DNA from: Plotosus lineatus
Lineage: Eukaryota > Chordata > Actinopteri > Siluriformes > Plotosidae
Direction of reading: 5' to 3'
Assembly (NCBI GenBank): GCA_024760905.1
Contig: CM045731.1
Location: 19,090,001 to 19,154,000, forward strand
Length of the DNA: 64,000 nt
Shown one piece after another: positions 23,197 to 36,047 of this stretch; position 1 is the stretch's first letter; each line of letters begins with the position of its first letter. Both the position numbers and the translations under genes were made by a program. The notes under the pieces are model-generated. The model saw only the letters and a list, made by a program, of their open reading frames with translations, had not been told where the DNA came from and did no database searches.

Positions 23197-23373
23197 TTTG
23201 GGACCGAAAGGTCACTGGCTTGATTCCCAAAACATCAGGAAAAATGTGTGGCACTGGGGGAGTGAGCAGCACTTTCTCTTCTTCCACATAAATGGCTGAA
23301 ATACTCGAGCGAGGCACTTGAGTCCCCCAACTGCTCTCCTGGCGTCTCCAATGTGTGGGTGTCAGCCCACCAC

Positions 23374-23377
<4 letters not shown>

Positions 23378-23419
<42 letters not shown>
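23378..23419. repeat. (GT)n microsatellite
   Basis: About 21 units. It is in opposite phase to the CA array about 200 bp upstream. Confidence 0.95.
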
Positions 23420-23421
<2 letters not shown>

Positions 23422-23780
23422 CATTTTGGATGGGATAAATACAGAGATCATTTCCAAGGTGGGATTAATACAGTATATCAAAAAAAGTATATAATACGGT
23501 AGGTGTTCTGCAGTCTCTCAAATACTCACGCCGCTGATTAGATAATTATACGACTGAGTAACGAGAGTGCTGACTTGCACATTAGTGATTAAAACTTAGG
23601 CAGAACTGACAAAACTGTGATTCCCAACTTGCTGGTATGAGATCAAATCTAAGCCACACTGACACAAATGCCCACACTTGGATATGCCTTGAGATTAAAA
23701 GAGACATTGAGAAATTATATTTTATACGAATGTCACTCAGGTTACTACATGTCATTCTGCTTTTCATATTCATCCTCAAT
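23420..23780. other. Unassigned sequence
   Basis: No gene or repeat recognised. Confidence 0.45.
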
Positions 23781-23782
23781 CT

Positions 23783-23788
23783 CTCATG

Positions 23789-23824
<36 letters not shown>

Positions 23825-23886
23825 TACACCCACCCACACCCTCTCTCTAACACTCTCACCCCCTCTTTCACAGTCTCTGTCTCTCA

Positions 23887-23951
<65 letters not shown>
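23783..23951. repeat. Compound (CT)n / (CA)n microsatellite
   Basis: CT-rich to about 23824, a mixed pyrimidine stretch, then CA dinucleotides at 23889-23951. Serine-, leucine- and histidine-rich frames across it are artefacts. Confidence 0.95.
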
Positions 23952-23954
<3 letters not shown>

Positions 23955-23959
23955 CTCTC

Positions 23960-24391
23960 TCTCTTGATTCTCTCACCTTCGTGTGATTTCTTCTCACGCA
24001 CTAATTCTCCTCTAGAACCATAATCCGCCCCCCCATGTTATTTCCTCCAGTTTCTCCCCAATATATCATCTCTCCCTCGCTACAAGTACTTTCCCCCGAA
24101 GAAACAGATTCCCACTGAACTTCCAAATGAAACGGTTTACCCGACACCCAGAAATTAATCCTCCTTTATAAGCAAGTTACATATAAACTGATCTCATCTG
24201 AAGTTACATACATGCAAAAGGAACAAAAATGTAAACGGACACAGAGGTGTCACGCTGTCGGTTATTCAATTCCATAAAAATTCAAGGACTACAATAAGAG
24301 CAAGGTGTCATATCAAACACACGGAAAATATAATTCCAGTAAAAGTGATGCCTTTAACGTGGTTCATAAAGTTCATTTTAATTTATTTTTG
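23960..24391. other. Unassigned sequence
   Basis: No gene or repeat recognised. Confidence 0.45.
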
Positions 24392-24722
24392 AAGCCACTT
24401 AATCCTAATCAGGGTCGTGGGGAGGCTGGTGCCCATCTCAGCCGATTCTGGGGAAGAGTGAGGTACACCCTAAACAGCTCACCAGACCATTGCAGGGCTA
24501 ACACACATACAACTATTCACACGCACTTACACCTAGGAGTGAACTGGAAAAGTCAGTTAGCCTACTGTGCATGTTTGTGGACTGTGGGAGGAAACTGGAG
24601 TACCCAGAGGAAAACCCACATGGGCACAGGGAGAATATGTGAGCTCCACACAGAAATGTCCTAAGCCCTGGAAGCAAACCCGGGACCTTCTTGTGGTGAG
24701 CTGCACCACCGTGAAGCCTAAC
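24392..24722 (-). repeat. V-SINE, full length
   Basis: Reverse copy from 'ccacttaatcctaatcaggg' through 'gactgtgggaggaaactgg' to the head ('gggaccttcttgtggtgag'). Confidence 0.85.
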
Positions 24723-24724
24723 AT

Positions 24725-25160
24725 ATAGAGTTTAAAATATTAAATGTTTGTAATTTTTTTATGATACCTAAAGGCAAGGCTTTGTTTAATAAAAGTGATG
24801 TAGGTAGAAAAGCAGTGTTTTTAAAAAAATACAAAGTAATGAAAGTCAAACACCTTTTAGTCGTTTATTTCAATGGCTCCTTTAAATACTTGATTCTGAT
24901 TGTTCAACCACAATCTACATCCAGTAGTCCATGATTTCTTAAATAAACACCCTTTAGGATAAAAGACGTTGGGCTTATTGGAATACATGAACAGCGTAAT
25001 GTAACCTGGACACAAAAGGGTCACGGTATTCGGGTACAGTACAGAAAAACATTCATTCAGATTACAGAAACATTTTGTAATAATACAGATAACAATTTAC
25101 AGACACATTACATTTTGAAAAGAAACCGATTACTTTTTCATTTTTTGTTTGTTTTTTAAG
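24725..25160. other. Unassigned AT-rich sequence
   Basis: No gene or repeat recognised. Confidence 0.45.
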
Positions 25161-25272
25161 TACAGGGATCCCTCGCTACTTCACGCTTCAATTCATCGAA
25201 TGAAAAAATAAAGACATTAAGGAAGAATAGGGGGAATATTTAAGGAAAATACCACAAAACAAGGCCAATTAT

Positions 25273-25309
<37 letters not shown>

Positions 25310-25480
25310 CAAACAAGCAAAAACAAACAAACAAACAAAAAAAAACCAATCCAACCCCCACCAAAAAAAAACTACTTACATTTTTATGTGAGGTGCGCAT
25401 CTCTGTGCGCGCACTTCTGTGTGTGTGTGTATTTATACTTTATTTACATTTTATGCATTATTTTTGAATGTTTAATTGTT

Positions 25481-28400
25481 GTTGTTCTTCTTTTCCTTTC
25501 AGCTTTTCCCTTAAGGGGTCGCCACAGCAAACCATCCGCCTCCATCTCACCCTATCCTCCTCTGTACATGTCTAAACCATCTCAATCTAGCCTCTCTGAC
25601 TTTGTCTCCAAAACCTCTTACATGTGCTGTCCCTCTGATGTACTCATTTCTAATCTTATCCATCCTCGTTACTCCCAAAGAGAACCTCAACATTTTCATC
25701 TCTGCTACCTCCAGCTCTGCCTCCTGTCTTTTCCCCAGGGCCACTGTTTCTAAACCATACAACATCGCTGCCCTCAACAGCGTCTTGTACACTTTTCCTT
25801 TCATTCTTGCCGATACCTTCCTATCACACATCACACCGGATACTTTTCTCCAACCATTCCAACCTGCCTGCACACGCTTCTTCACCTCTTTTTTCCACAC
25901 TCTCCATTGCTCTAGATTGTTGAGCCGAAATACTTAAAATCCTCCACCTTCTTTATCTCTGCCCCCTGTAACCTCACCGTTCCTCTTGGGTCATTGTTGT
26001 TCACAGACATGTACATGTATTCTGTCTTACTGAGACTAACCTTCATTCCCCTCCTTTCCAGGGCATACCTCCACCTCTTTAGATTTTCCTCCACTTGTTC
26101 TCTGCTCTCACTACAGATCATGATGTCATCTGCAAACATCATAGTCCATGGAGATTCTTGTCTAACCTCGTCTGTCAGCCTGTCCATCACCATAGCAAAC
26201 AAGAAGGGGCTGAGAGCTGACCCTTGATGCAGTCCCACCTCCACCTTGAACTCTTCTGTCACACCGACAGCACACCTCACCACTGTCTTACATCTCTCAT
26301 ACATGTCCTGCATCACTCTAACATACTTCTCTGCCACTCCAGACTTCCTCATGCAATACCACAGTTCCTCTCTCGGCACCCTGTCATATGCTTTCTCCAG
26401 ATATATGAGTATATTTCTCTATTTTGTATATGTTATATATATATATGTATATTGTAAATGTTTAGTATATGTCTCAGTATATGTCTCTATTTTGCACCCC
26501 CTACTGATGGTACCTCAAGAGCCTGTAACAGTGAATTTCTCCATTGTGAGATTAATAAAGCTGTATCTATCTATCTATCTATCTAGATCCACAAAGGCAC
26601 AATGCAGCTCCCCTAACCTTCTCTGTAATTCTCTATTAACATCCTCAAAGCAAACACTGCATCTGTGGTGCTCTTTCTTGGCATGAAACCAAACTGTTGT
26701 TCACAAATGCTGACCTCTGCCCTTAGTCTAGCTACAACTATACTTTCCCATAACTTCATCGTATGGCTCATCAACATTATCTTTCTGTAGTTGACACAAC
26801 TCTGCACATCTCCCTTGTTCTTAAAAATGGGCACCAGCACACTTCTCCTCCATTCCTCCGGCATCCTCTCACTCTCTAAGACCTTGTTGAATGTTCTTGT
26901 CAGAAAATCTACTGCTACCTCTCCTAGACACTTCCATACCTCCACCGGTATGTCATTAGGACCAACTGTCTTTCCACGCTTCATCCTATTCAATGCTCTG
27001 CTCACTTCACCCTTACTAATCTTTGCTACGTCCTGCTCCTCAACAGTCACCTCTTCTACTCTTTTCTCTCTCTCTCATCTTTCTCATTCATCAGCTCTTC
27101 AAAGTACTCTTTCCATCTTCCCAGCACACTTCTGTCATCAGTCAATACATTTCCCACCCTGTCCTTAATCACTCTAACTTGCTGCACGTCCTTCCCATCT
27201 CTATTTCTCTGCTGTGCCAACCTGTATAAATAATTTTCTCCCTCATCATCCAACCTAGCATACAAGTCATCATACACCCTCTGTTTGGCCTTTGACACCG
27301 CTACCGCTATAGCCTTACGCTGTGTCTCCCTGTACTCCTTTTACTTTCTTCGGTCCTCTCTATGTCCCATTTCTTTTTAGCAAACCTCTTCTTTTGTACA
27401 CACTCCTAAACTTCCTCATTCCACCACCAAGGCTCCTTATCTACTCTCCTTCCAGAGGACACACCAAGTACTCTCCTACCCGTCTCCCTGATCACATTAG
27501 CTGTGGTTGTCCAGTCATCTGGAAGCACTTCATGACCACCCAAAACCTGTTTCAACTCCTCCTTGAAGACAACATGATACTCTTCCTTTTTCAGCTTCCA
27601 CCACTTTGTCTTCTGCTCTGTCTTTGTGTTGTTCACCTTCTTCACCTTTCTTACCATCAGCATCATCCTGCACACCGCCATCCTATGCCATTTGGCAACA
27701 CTCTCACCCACTACTACTTTGCAGTCACTGACTTCCTTCAAATTACATCGCCTACACAAGATGTAGTCTGCCTGTGTGCTCCTACCTCTGATTTTATAAG
27801 TCACCCTATGCTCCTCTCTCTTCTGGAAGAAAGTATTCACCACAGCCATTTACATCCTTTTTGCAAAATCGATCAACATCTGCGCTTCTGTGTTCCTGTC
27901 CTGGATACCAAACCTGCCTATCACTTCCTCGTCCCCTCTGTTGCCTGCACCAACATGTCCATTGAAGTCTGCCCCAATGACCACTTTTTCACCTATGGGG
28001 GTACTCTGCATCACTTCATCTAACTCGCTCCAGAATCTCTCCTTCTCGTCTAGCTCACAACCTGCTTGTGGGGCATAAGCACTAACAACATTGAACATCA
28101 CACCTTCAATTTTTAACTTGACACTCATCACTCTGTCTGACACTCTTTTCACTTCTAGAACATTCCTGACCAACCCCTCCTTCAAGATGACTCCTACTCC
28201 ATTTCTCTTCCCATCCACACCATGAAAAAAACAGTTTAAACACTGCTCCTAAGCTTCTAGCCTTGCTACCTTTCCTCCTGGTCGCCTGAACACACAGTAT
28301 GTCCACCTTCCTCCTCTGCATCATGTCAGCCAGCTCTCTACCTTTTCCTGTCATAGTTCCAACATTCAAAGACCCTACTCTCAGTCCTAAACTTCTCTCT

Positions 28401-28661
28401 CTGCCTACGGACACGCCTCCCGCCTCTCCTTCTTCGACCTCTCCTTCTTCGACCAACAGTAATCCAATTTCCACCAGCACCCTGTTGGTTAACAGCACCG
28501 ATGGTGGTCGTTGTTAACCCGGGCCTCGACTGATCCGGCATGAAATTTGTCTTTATGGTTTGCATTTTGTATTTTGGCAAGTGTCGCAACCCTCTGCATT
28601 TATCCAGGCTTGGGACCCGCTGAGGGCGGGCACTTGTTTGTGCCCCCCCTCACGGCTGCAT
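25481..28661 (-). mobile_element. RTE-clade LINE, copy B, near full length
   Basis: Reverse strand: GAA-type tail at the left (25482-25500) and 5' end near 28661. It is flanked by a 12 bp duplication, 'tgtttaattgtt' at 25469-25480 and 28662-28673. Reverse-strand coding pieces include the endonuclease (28106-28498 and 27850-28218, with GADFNGHVGAG intact), linker (27406-27849), RT (26613-27050 and 25912-26379, with FADDIMIC intact) and C-terminus (25547-25900). Several frameshifts and stops break the ORF, and a Rex1 tail is inserted at 26403. Confidence 0.9.
26403..26584 (+). mobile_element. Rex1-type LINE 3' tail, nested in RTE copy B
   Basis: AT-rich start, then 'tttgcaccccctactgatgg' and 'gagattaataaagctgtatc', ending in a TCTA repeat. 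The RTE sequence is contiguous across the site in copies A, C and D ('ctttctccagatccac' type). The only visible duplication is 'agat' (26399-26402 and 26585-26588). Confidence 0.85.
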
Positions 28662-28829
28662 TGTTTAATTGTTATAATAAGCATTTATAGCATTGAATAT
28701 GTATTTATTGTTATTATATACACAGACTTAAACGTAAGTCAGGGGGGGTTGATCCTACTTCACGGAATTTGGTGGTCGCAGGCGGGATCTCAGTCCCAAT
28801 TAACCGCAGAAAGTGAGGGATGCCTGTAA

Positions 28830-29550
28830 TACTCCCAAACATGAACAAACCCTTATTATGACCTCGTGCCCTATGGATGGGGATCATCCTGGAAAAAAGC
28901 ACCACTGGCTGGAGAAAAATATTTCCTCCTAGAATTAATCTGACCAGTGAGGGCTAACATTATATTAGTTGAAAGTGACCCTTCACTGTAAAGAAAAAAC
29001 AATGTCCATGTGCACACACGCACACAGTGCACAGACAAAGCTCTTGCTTCTAATCAGGTTTTACGTGTCTGAGTCTGAGCCAAGGGTCATCCTCGAGGGA
29101 GTGTGTACGTGAGAGCGTGAAGTGTGTGAGACGCCACAGCAACAGAAAGAGATAAATACAGAGACAAAGAGTTCATGAAAGACCACAGTCTCTCACACTT
29201 GCATTTAAATGAGATTTCATTCACAGCTGAATGACCAGGCTTATAAATGTGACAGGAAAATTGTTGGGGTATAACGAGGCTTCTATACAAAAGATCTCAA
29301 ATCGATATGATGGCGCATCAAACAAAAGATTCAAGAGGCTGCAGAATAAATTAGGCTGTTCACTATTCAATAGCTCCACAGGTGCAGGATCCGTCCATCC
29401 ATCCATCCATCCATCCATCCATCAGGGCATTACGAAGACTCTAGACAGCTTATCTGTTAGGGCCATCGCAATAAATAACTAAATTATATACATACAGTTT
29501 ATATATAAATATATATACAGTTTACATACAGTTTATATATAAATTATATA
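28830..29550. other. Unassigned sequence with (TCCA)n
   Basis: A TCCA tetranucleotide array lies at 29393-29422. The rest is AT-rich single-copy-looking DNA without an exon I can support. Confidence 0.45.
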
Positions 29551-29553
29551 CAG

Positions 29554-29614
<61 letters not shown>
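29551..29614. repeat. (AT)n microsatellite
   Basis: About 30 AT units, followed by a T-run. Confidence 0.95.
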
Positions 29615-29620
<6 letters not shown>

Positions 29621-29899
29621 TTTTTTTTTAATTAGAGCCAATGCTATCAGACTTTGGTGGGGCACATTCTGAACAGGTGAAAAAGAAAACAAAATAGTCC
29701 AACACTAATATTTTCATGGAGGGCATTTATCCTTGATCACAGCATGTTCCATGGCATTGTTGGTCCAGTTGGTTCGGTAGGCAACATTAACTTGGCAATA
29801 AAACGAAGCAGCTGATGACCGGAATTCTTTCTTCATGGCCGAATATAAAATGGGGATTCAAATAATGAAAGAGTGACTCAGGAAGCACGAGGAATCATT

Positions 29900-29992
29900 T
29901 TCACATATGTATCGGCCCCCCAGGGTCCTGACCTAAACCCTATTGAAAGGTTTCAGGATGAGCTGGAGAAGACTTTATGAAGGGGTTCAGTT
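29900..29992 (+). pseudogene. Tc1/mariner transposase fragment
   Basis: A forward frame reads APQGPDLNPIERFQDELEKTL before a stop at about 29978. This is the conserved third catalytic block of Tc1-type transposases (PDLNPIE, with the catalytic Glu). No terminal repeats were found. The sequence back to about 29640 may belong to the same relic. Confidence 0.6.
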
Positions 29993-30132
29993 TTTCCCTC
30001 ATCAATTCAAGACTTGGCGAGAAATTAACCCGACACCGGATAGAAATAAACAACATGTGCCATGATGACTAGGTAGGTGCTCTAAGCGGGGTAAAGGCGG
30101 AAATGCAACATACTCATTTTTTATGACTGGGC

Positions 30133-30135
<3 letters not shown>

Positions 30136-30188
<53 letters not shown>
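30136..30188. repeat. (GT)n microsatellite
   Basis: About 26 units. Confidence 0.98.
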
Positions 30189-30190
<2 letters not shown>

Positions 30191-30287
30191 GTTGTACACA
30201 CAACAACAAAGTTATTATTTATTATTATTATGATTATTATTATTATTTGTTATTACTATTATGAAAAATTTATAAGATATATTATTA

Positions 30288-33200
30288 ATGCAGCCATAAG
30301 GGGGAACAAGCCAGTGTTCCAAGCCTGGATAAATGCAGAGGGTTGCAGCAGGAAGGGCTTGAAAACTTGAGCCAAAAATTCAATGCGAATCATAAAAATG
30401 AATTTCATACCGGATCGGTCAAGGCCCGGGTTAACGATGACCGCCATCAGCGCTGTTAACCAAGAAGAAGGAGAGGCGGGAGGCGTGTCTGTAGGCAGAG
30501 AGAGAGAAGAGGAAAGGCATGAGTCTAGAACTGAGAGTAGGGACTTTGAATGTTGGAACTATGACAGAAAAAGCTAGACAGCTGGCTGACATGATGCAGA
30601 GGAGGAAGGTAGACATACTGCGTGCCCAGGAGACCAGGTGGAAAAGTAGCAAGGCTAGAAGCTTAGGAGAGGGTTTAAGCTGTTTTTTCATGGAGTGGAC
30701 GGGCAGAGAAATGGAATAGGAGTCATCTTGAAGGAGGGATTTGTTGGAACTATGGAATGTTCTAAAAGTGAAAAGAGTGTCAGACAGAGTGATGAGTCTC
30801 AAGTTAGGAATCGAAGGCGTGATGTTCAATGTGGTTAGTGTTTATGCCCCACAGGCAGGATGTGAGCTAGAAGAGAAGATGGGATTCTGGAGTGAGTTAG
30901 ATGAAGTGATGCAGACTACCCCCAGAGGTGAAAGAGTGGTCACTGGTGCAGACTTAAATTGACATAATGGTGCAGGCAACAGAGGGGAGGAGGAAAAGAT
31001 GGGCAGGTTTGGTATCCAGGACAGGAACATAGACGGACAGATATTAATAGATTTTGCAAAAAGAATGGAAATGGCTGTGGTGAATACTTTCTTCCAGAAG
31101 AGACAGGAGCATAGGGTGACTTATAAAAGCGGAGGTAGGAGCACACAGGTAGACTACATCTTGTGTAGGCAATGTAATTTCAAGGAAGTCAGTAACGGCA
31201 AAGTAGTAGTGGGTGAGTGTGGGTGCAGGAAGACACTGATGGTGAGGAAGGTGAAGAAGGCAAAAGCAGAGCAGAAGACAAAGTGGTGGAAGTTGAAAAA
31301 GGAAGAGGGTCATGTTGTCTTCAAGGAGGAGTTAAAACAGGCTTTGGGTGGTCAGGAAATGCTTCCAGATGACTGGACAACCACAGCAAATGTGATCAGG
31401 GAGACAGGTAGGAGAGTACTTGGTGTGTCCTCTGGAAGGAAAGTAGATAAGGAAACTTGGTGGTGGAATGAGGAAGTGCAGGAGTGTGTACAAAAGAAGA
31501 GGTTAGCCAAGAAAAAGTGGGAATTTAGAGGACCAAAGAGAGTAAACAGGAGTACAGGGAGACACAGTGTAAGGTGAAAGTAGCAGTGGCTAAGGCCAAA
31601 CAGAGGGCATATGATGACTTGTATGCTAGGTTGGACGATAAGGAGGGAGAAAATTATCTATAAGGGTTGGCACAGCAGAGAGCTAGAGATGGGAAGGACG
31701 TGCAGCAAGTTAGATTGATAAAGGACAGAGAAGGAAATGTATTGACTGATGACAGAAGTGTGCTGGGAAGATGGAAAGAGTACTTTGAAGAGTTGATGAA
31801 TGAGGAAAATGAGAGAAAAAAAAGAGTAGAAGAGGTGACCACTGATGAGCAGGAAGTAGCAAAGATTAGTAAGGGTGAAGTGAGGAGGGCACTGAAGAGG
31901 ATGAAAAATGGAAAGGCAGTTGGTCCTGATGACATACCTGTGGAGGTATGGAAGTGTCTAGGAGAGGTAGCAGTAGATTTTCTGACAAGAACATTCAACA
32001 AGGTCTTAGAGAGTGAGTAGATGCCGGAGGAATGGAGGAGAAGTGTGCTGGTGCCCATTTTTAAGAACAAGGGAGATGTGCAGAGTTGCGGCAACTACAG
32101 AGGGATAAAGTTGATGAGCCAAACGATGAAGTTATGGGAAAGAACAGTGGATGCTAGACTAAGGGCAGAGGTCAGCATTTGTGGGCAACAGTTTGGTTTC
32201 ATGCCAAGAAAGAGCACCACAGATGCAGTGTTTGCTTTGAGGATGTTAATAGAGAAGTACAGAGAAGGTCAGAGGGAACTGCACTGTGCCTTTGTGGATC
32301 TGGAAAAAGCATATGACATGGTGCCAAGAGAGGAACTGTGGTATTGCATGAGGAAGTCTGGAGTGACAGAGAAGTATGTCAGAGTGGTGAAGGACATGTA
32401 CGAGAGATGTAAGACAGTGGTGAGGTGTGCTGTCGGCGTGACCGACGAATTCAAGGTGGAGGTGGGACTGAATCAAGGATCAGCTCTGAGCCCCTTCTTG
32501 TTTGCGATGGTGATGGACAGGCTGACAGACGAGGTTAGGCAAGAATCTCCATGGACTATGATGTTTGCAGATGACCTTGTTATCTGTAGTGAGAGCAGAG
32601 AATAAGTGGAGGAAAATCTAGAGAGGTGGAGGTATGCCCTGGAAAGGAGAGGAATGAAGGTTAGCCTCAGAAAATCAGAATACATGTGTGTGAATGAGAA
32701 GGACCCAGGAGGAACGGTGATGTTACAGGAAGCAGAGATAAGGAAGGTGGAGGATTTTAAGTACTTTGGCTCAACAATCCAGAACAATGGAGAGTGTGGA
32801 AAAGAGGTGAAGAAGCGTGTGCAGGCAGGCTGTAATGGTTGGAGAAAAGTGTCCGGTGTGATGTGTGTGTGATATGAGAGTGTCAGCAAGAATGAAAGGA
32901 AAAGTGTACAAGACGGTGGTGAGACCAGCGAGGTTGGATGGCCTAGAAACAGTGGTGCTGAGGAAAAGGCAGGAGGCAGAGCTGGAGGTAGCAGAGATGA
33001 AAATGCTGAGGTTCTCTCTGGGAGTAACGAGGATGGATAGGATCAGAAATGAGTACATCAGAGGGACAGCCCATGTAAGATGTTTTGGAGACAAAGTCAG
33101 AGAGGCTAGATTGAGATGGTTTGGACATGTACAGAGGAGGGATAGTGAGTATATTGGCAGTAGGATGCTGAGGTTGGAACTACCAGGCAGAAGGCCTAGA

Positions 33201-33329
33201 GGAAGACCAAAGAAGAGATTTATGGATGTGGTGAAGGAAGACATGAAGGAGAAGAAGATGCAGAGGACAAGGTGAGATTGTTTGCTGTGGCAACCCCTGA
33301 AGGGAACAGCCGAAAGGAAAAGAAGAGAA
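30288..33329 (+). mobile_element. RTE-clade LINE, copy C, near full length
   Basis: 5' end 'atgcagccataagggg', 3' end 'agccgaaaggaaaag' then 'aagagaag'. No clear target duplication. Coding pieces: endonuclease (30519-30962, where the GADFN motif reads GADLN before a stop), linker (30999-31577), RT (31667-32605, with FADDLVIC intact), C-terminus (32606-33275). Stops include TAG near 32018 and TAA at 32603-32605 (CAA in copy A), and there are several frameshifts. It is more decayed than copy A but keeps the RT catalytic aspartates. Confidence 0.9.
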
Positions 33330-33334
33330 GACTG

Positions 33335-33400
33335 TACAGGATGGGTGCCATTTGACCTGTCCCCTGTCAGTCACAGTGATACTAGCTAATCATGTAATCC
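33335..33400 (+). repeat. SINE-D fragment
   Basis: Short match to the SINE-D body ('gtcagtcacagtgatac', 'agctaatcatg') directly after RTE copy C, so the RTE may have inserted in or beside a SINE-D. Confidence 0.45.
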
Positions 33401-34140
33401 TACAAATTTGTGTATGTGGAAGAGGGTAGCCAGAACTTTCCTCAAAAGAATATTGTTTTAATTTGATGAGCAAAAAAAAAGAGTTAGGTCTTCAATGATG
33501 TTCATTTCTGTTGCACTGCTTACATCAATATAAGCATACATCTCATGGCAACGTCCAAGTTTCCAGCAGTTAACGCATCAGGGTTGCTATGTGGTCTGAT
33601 AAGCTGGTCAATGTGAACATAATGAACCCGTTCACACTGAGTTAATCTTCATCAGAGCCGTCCTTTAATATTAATAATAATTAAGAAAGGAAATGCATAT
33701 ACCTCCTTCAATAAGCCTTTTGCTGAGCGCCCATTGTTAACTCCGGGGTCATTAGCCACGAGCCCAATGGAATATTGTTGCTTTGCAAATGTTTAGTATT
33801 TCTTCCCTCAATTGTTTCCATTTCACTGCATAGTGTATTTCAATTTGATACAGAAAGGGCTGACTTTCTTGAGAAGAAAAAAAACAAAGCATTACTGAAC
33901 ATTTCTCTGACGGACGGGGGGATGGGGTGGGGGTGTCGTTCCGAATCTAACCCAATTGACTAATCCGGGCACCTGTCATGTAGGACATTTCTCTACAGGA
34001 GCCAGTCAGGTGCTTGATCATCCTCTCATAACCTCAGTAACAATTGACTGCAACACGCTCCTGTCAGGTTTTACCAGTGCCCCGTCAGACCACAACAGCT
34101 TGTAATTCTTTTTTTTTTTTTTTGTGCTTCCTGTCCATAC
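33401..34140. other. Unassigned sequence
   Basis: Single-copy-looking DNA with a few homopolymers. No gene recognised. Confidence 0.4.
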
Positions 34141-34330
34141 CACATAACGCTGTTTGAACCTGCCACTAGGTGACAGTGAATAGTTGTGTGTGTGTCTGTG
34201 TTGCCCTGCAATGGTTTGGCAAGCATTTCACGATGTACCCTGTTGTTGCTCAGTGTAGGCTAAGGTAGGCTCCTGCCTCAATGCAACATTAATAGTAATG
34301 AACAGTTTCGCAAACGAGTGAGTGAGAATC
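34141..34330 (+). repeat. V-SINE, 3' half
   Basis: Contains 'ttgccctgcaatggtttggc', a decayed 'gtagcctcctgcctc'-like segment and the 'cgagtgagtgag' end. Confidence 0.6.
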
Positions 34331-34334
34331 GTCC

Positions 34335-34690
34335 AACTCCCACCCACCTGAAGACATTTATCAAGTCTGTTTTCAAGGCTTGATTTGACCAATCGTCCCT
34401 CAAGACTATAGGCAGATATATGTCAGAGTTCCTTGGCTGTACAAACAGCTGAATCATTTCATGCCTTTAACCAAACTGAAGACCCAGCTCTTCACTAAAC
34501 ACTTAGGCAAGCAATAAACCCACCCCAGAGGCAAAATAAAACAACCCTGAGTCGTACTTTGTGTTCAGTAATTCCTCTTTAAGTGGGTTAATGGTGTTTG
34601 TCTTATTTGTACAGGGGTATAAATGCTTTTAGTAAAGAAATCTGCTTGAGGCTGGAAATGTAAATGTACCGTATGCAGAACTAAAATAAA
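34335..34690 (+). repeat. Degenerate non-LTR or SINE-like 3' end
   Basis: Contains 'aactgaagacccagctcttc' and later 'aatctgcttgaggctgg' with 'aaatgtaaatgta'. These motifs recur at the ends of fish retrotransposons. Family not assigned. Confidence 0.45.
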
Positions 34691-34694
34691 CAAA

Positions 34695-35984
34695 TAAATA
34701 AATAAAATCACCATTTACAGTTTCTAATTTTCAGAGTTGACAGATTAGACTGAAAAGTGTGTGGTTCTACATTTGCCATTAAAATTAAATAGAGCGTGTA
34801 ATGTAATAATAATATTAATCAAAACTTTTTTTCAGGAGAGAGAGATGGAGGAAGGACCATTATTTCCAAATCTCTGAAGATTTGGAAATATTAGTCTCGT
34901 TAGTCCTTGCCTCCAGAAGTATTCTTAAAGGAAGGTCGGCATTTCAGCAAAAAACTCAAGCTCGTGTAATTCATGCAGTGAAGCAAAACCTTCTACAGAG
35001 TAAGCTATTGCATATTCATGGGTGTGTTTCTGCTGACATATCCACGTCCAAAGTACTATTATGACTTTGTGACAACATGCATCAGAATCTGAAATGTCTT
35101 CCTGTATCAATTCAGCTATAGCCTTCTTGACATTGAACTGAGTGAACCTCACAAGCCAGAAATCCTTAAAAAGGAGATTAAACTGCCAACTCATTCAGGC
35201 TGTCAGTACCCGTTTCACAATCTTTTCTTTTTTTTGTAAGTTTTATTGCCATGCCAGACCTCCATCACATTGCATAGTTGATTTTCAAAGATTTTACACT
35301 AATACGAAGGAAGTGGCAAGGAATAAACCAAAGCAAAATGCCTTTGCCTTCAAAGTAAATAAATAAATAAATAGAGAGAGACGATCAGCAGATTCCTTTA
35401 TACTTACTGCGCCTTTACTCTTGCTATTCACCACTAGACCGAGTGACTGAAAAAAAAAAAAAAACACTTTTTATAGAACTAATAATTTATTCTATTTATA
35501 TCTTAATTACACTTCTGGATCCATTGCTATCTATCATTAACATGGACTATTCATTTCAAGGTTGCTCTGGGTCTGAAAGGCCAAAGGGGGTGGGACTACT
35601 CGTTAGCCTGCTGTCAGATTCAAGGATGTGAATAAATTAAGTGCTTAACCACAGGAGGTTAGCAAGCAATCGTTTACTGTGATGTTATTACAACCTCTGT
35701 TCATTCACTAAACGCTAGCTCTTTAACTGTGATAATGGCATATAAAGAAATCTATGATTTACGCAACATGATTCGTAAAATTTCTTGTTTGACATTCTCA
35801 GCCCCCTTTTAAGCGCCGGCCACATACATCACACAGCAGGTACAGAGCAGGGTTCACACCCTTACAAAAATTGGCCAAATTCCTGGACAGTTGTGGGTGT
35901 GTCACAAAACACACTTGTAATGTAATGAGAAATAGAATGCTGTCGTGGATGCTTGTTGTAAAGTGAAAAAAAGTTCTGAATACT
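34695..35984. other. Unassigned AT-rich sequence
   Basis: About 1.3 kb with short frames only. No repeat family or exon recognised. Confidence 0.4.
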
Positions 35985-36047
35985 CATTACGTGTTGCCTT
36001 CCCTATCACACAGCCACCACGAACCACGGGGCTCAAAAGCACAAGAG
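35985..36047 (-). repeat. SINE-D, 3' end (split copy)
   Basis: Left remnant ('gttgccttccctatcacac' to 'aaaagcacaagag') of the SINE-D that RTE copy D interrupts. Confidence 0.65.

Larger units (their letters stand above)
25163..28825. mobile_element. Tigger/pogo-like MITE interrupted by an RTE
   Basis: The left end 'cagggatccctcgct' and the right end, which reads 'caggcatccctcact' in reverse, form the terminal inverted repeat. Both are flanked by TA (25161-25162 and 28826-28827), the Tc1/mariner/pogo target. Without the nested LINE the element is about 0.47 kb and non-coding. It contains an A-run at 25274-25307. The left part matches, in reverse, the fragment at 57070-57266. Confidence 0.75.

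Noticed and set aside
23582..24023. Arg/Glu-rich and Ser/Leu-rich frames
   Set aside because: Both are translations of a compound CT/CA microsatellite on opposite strands.
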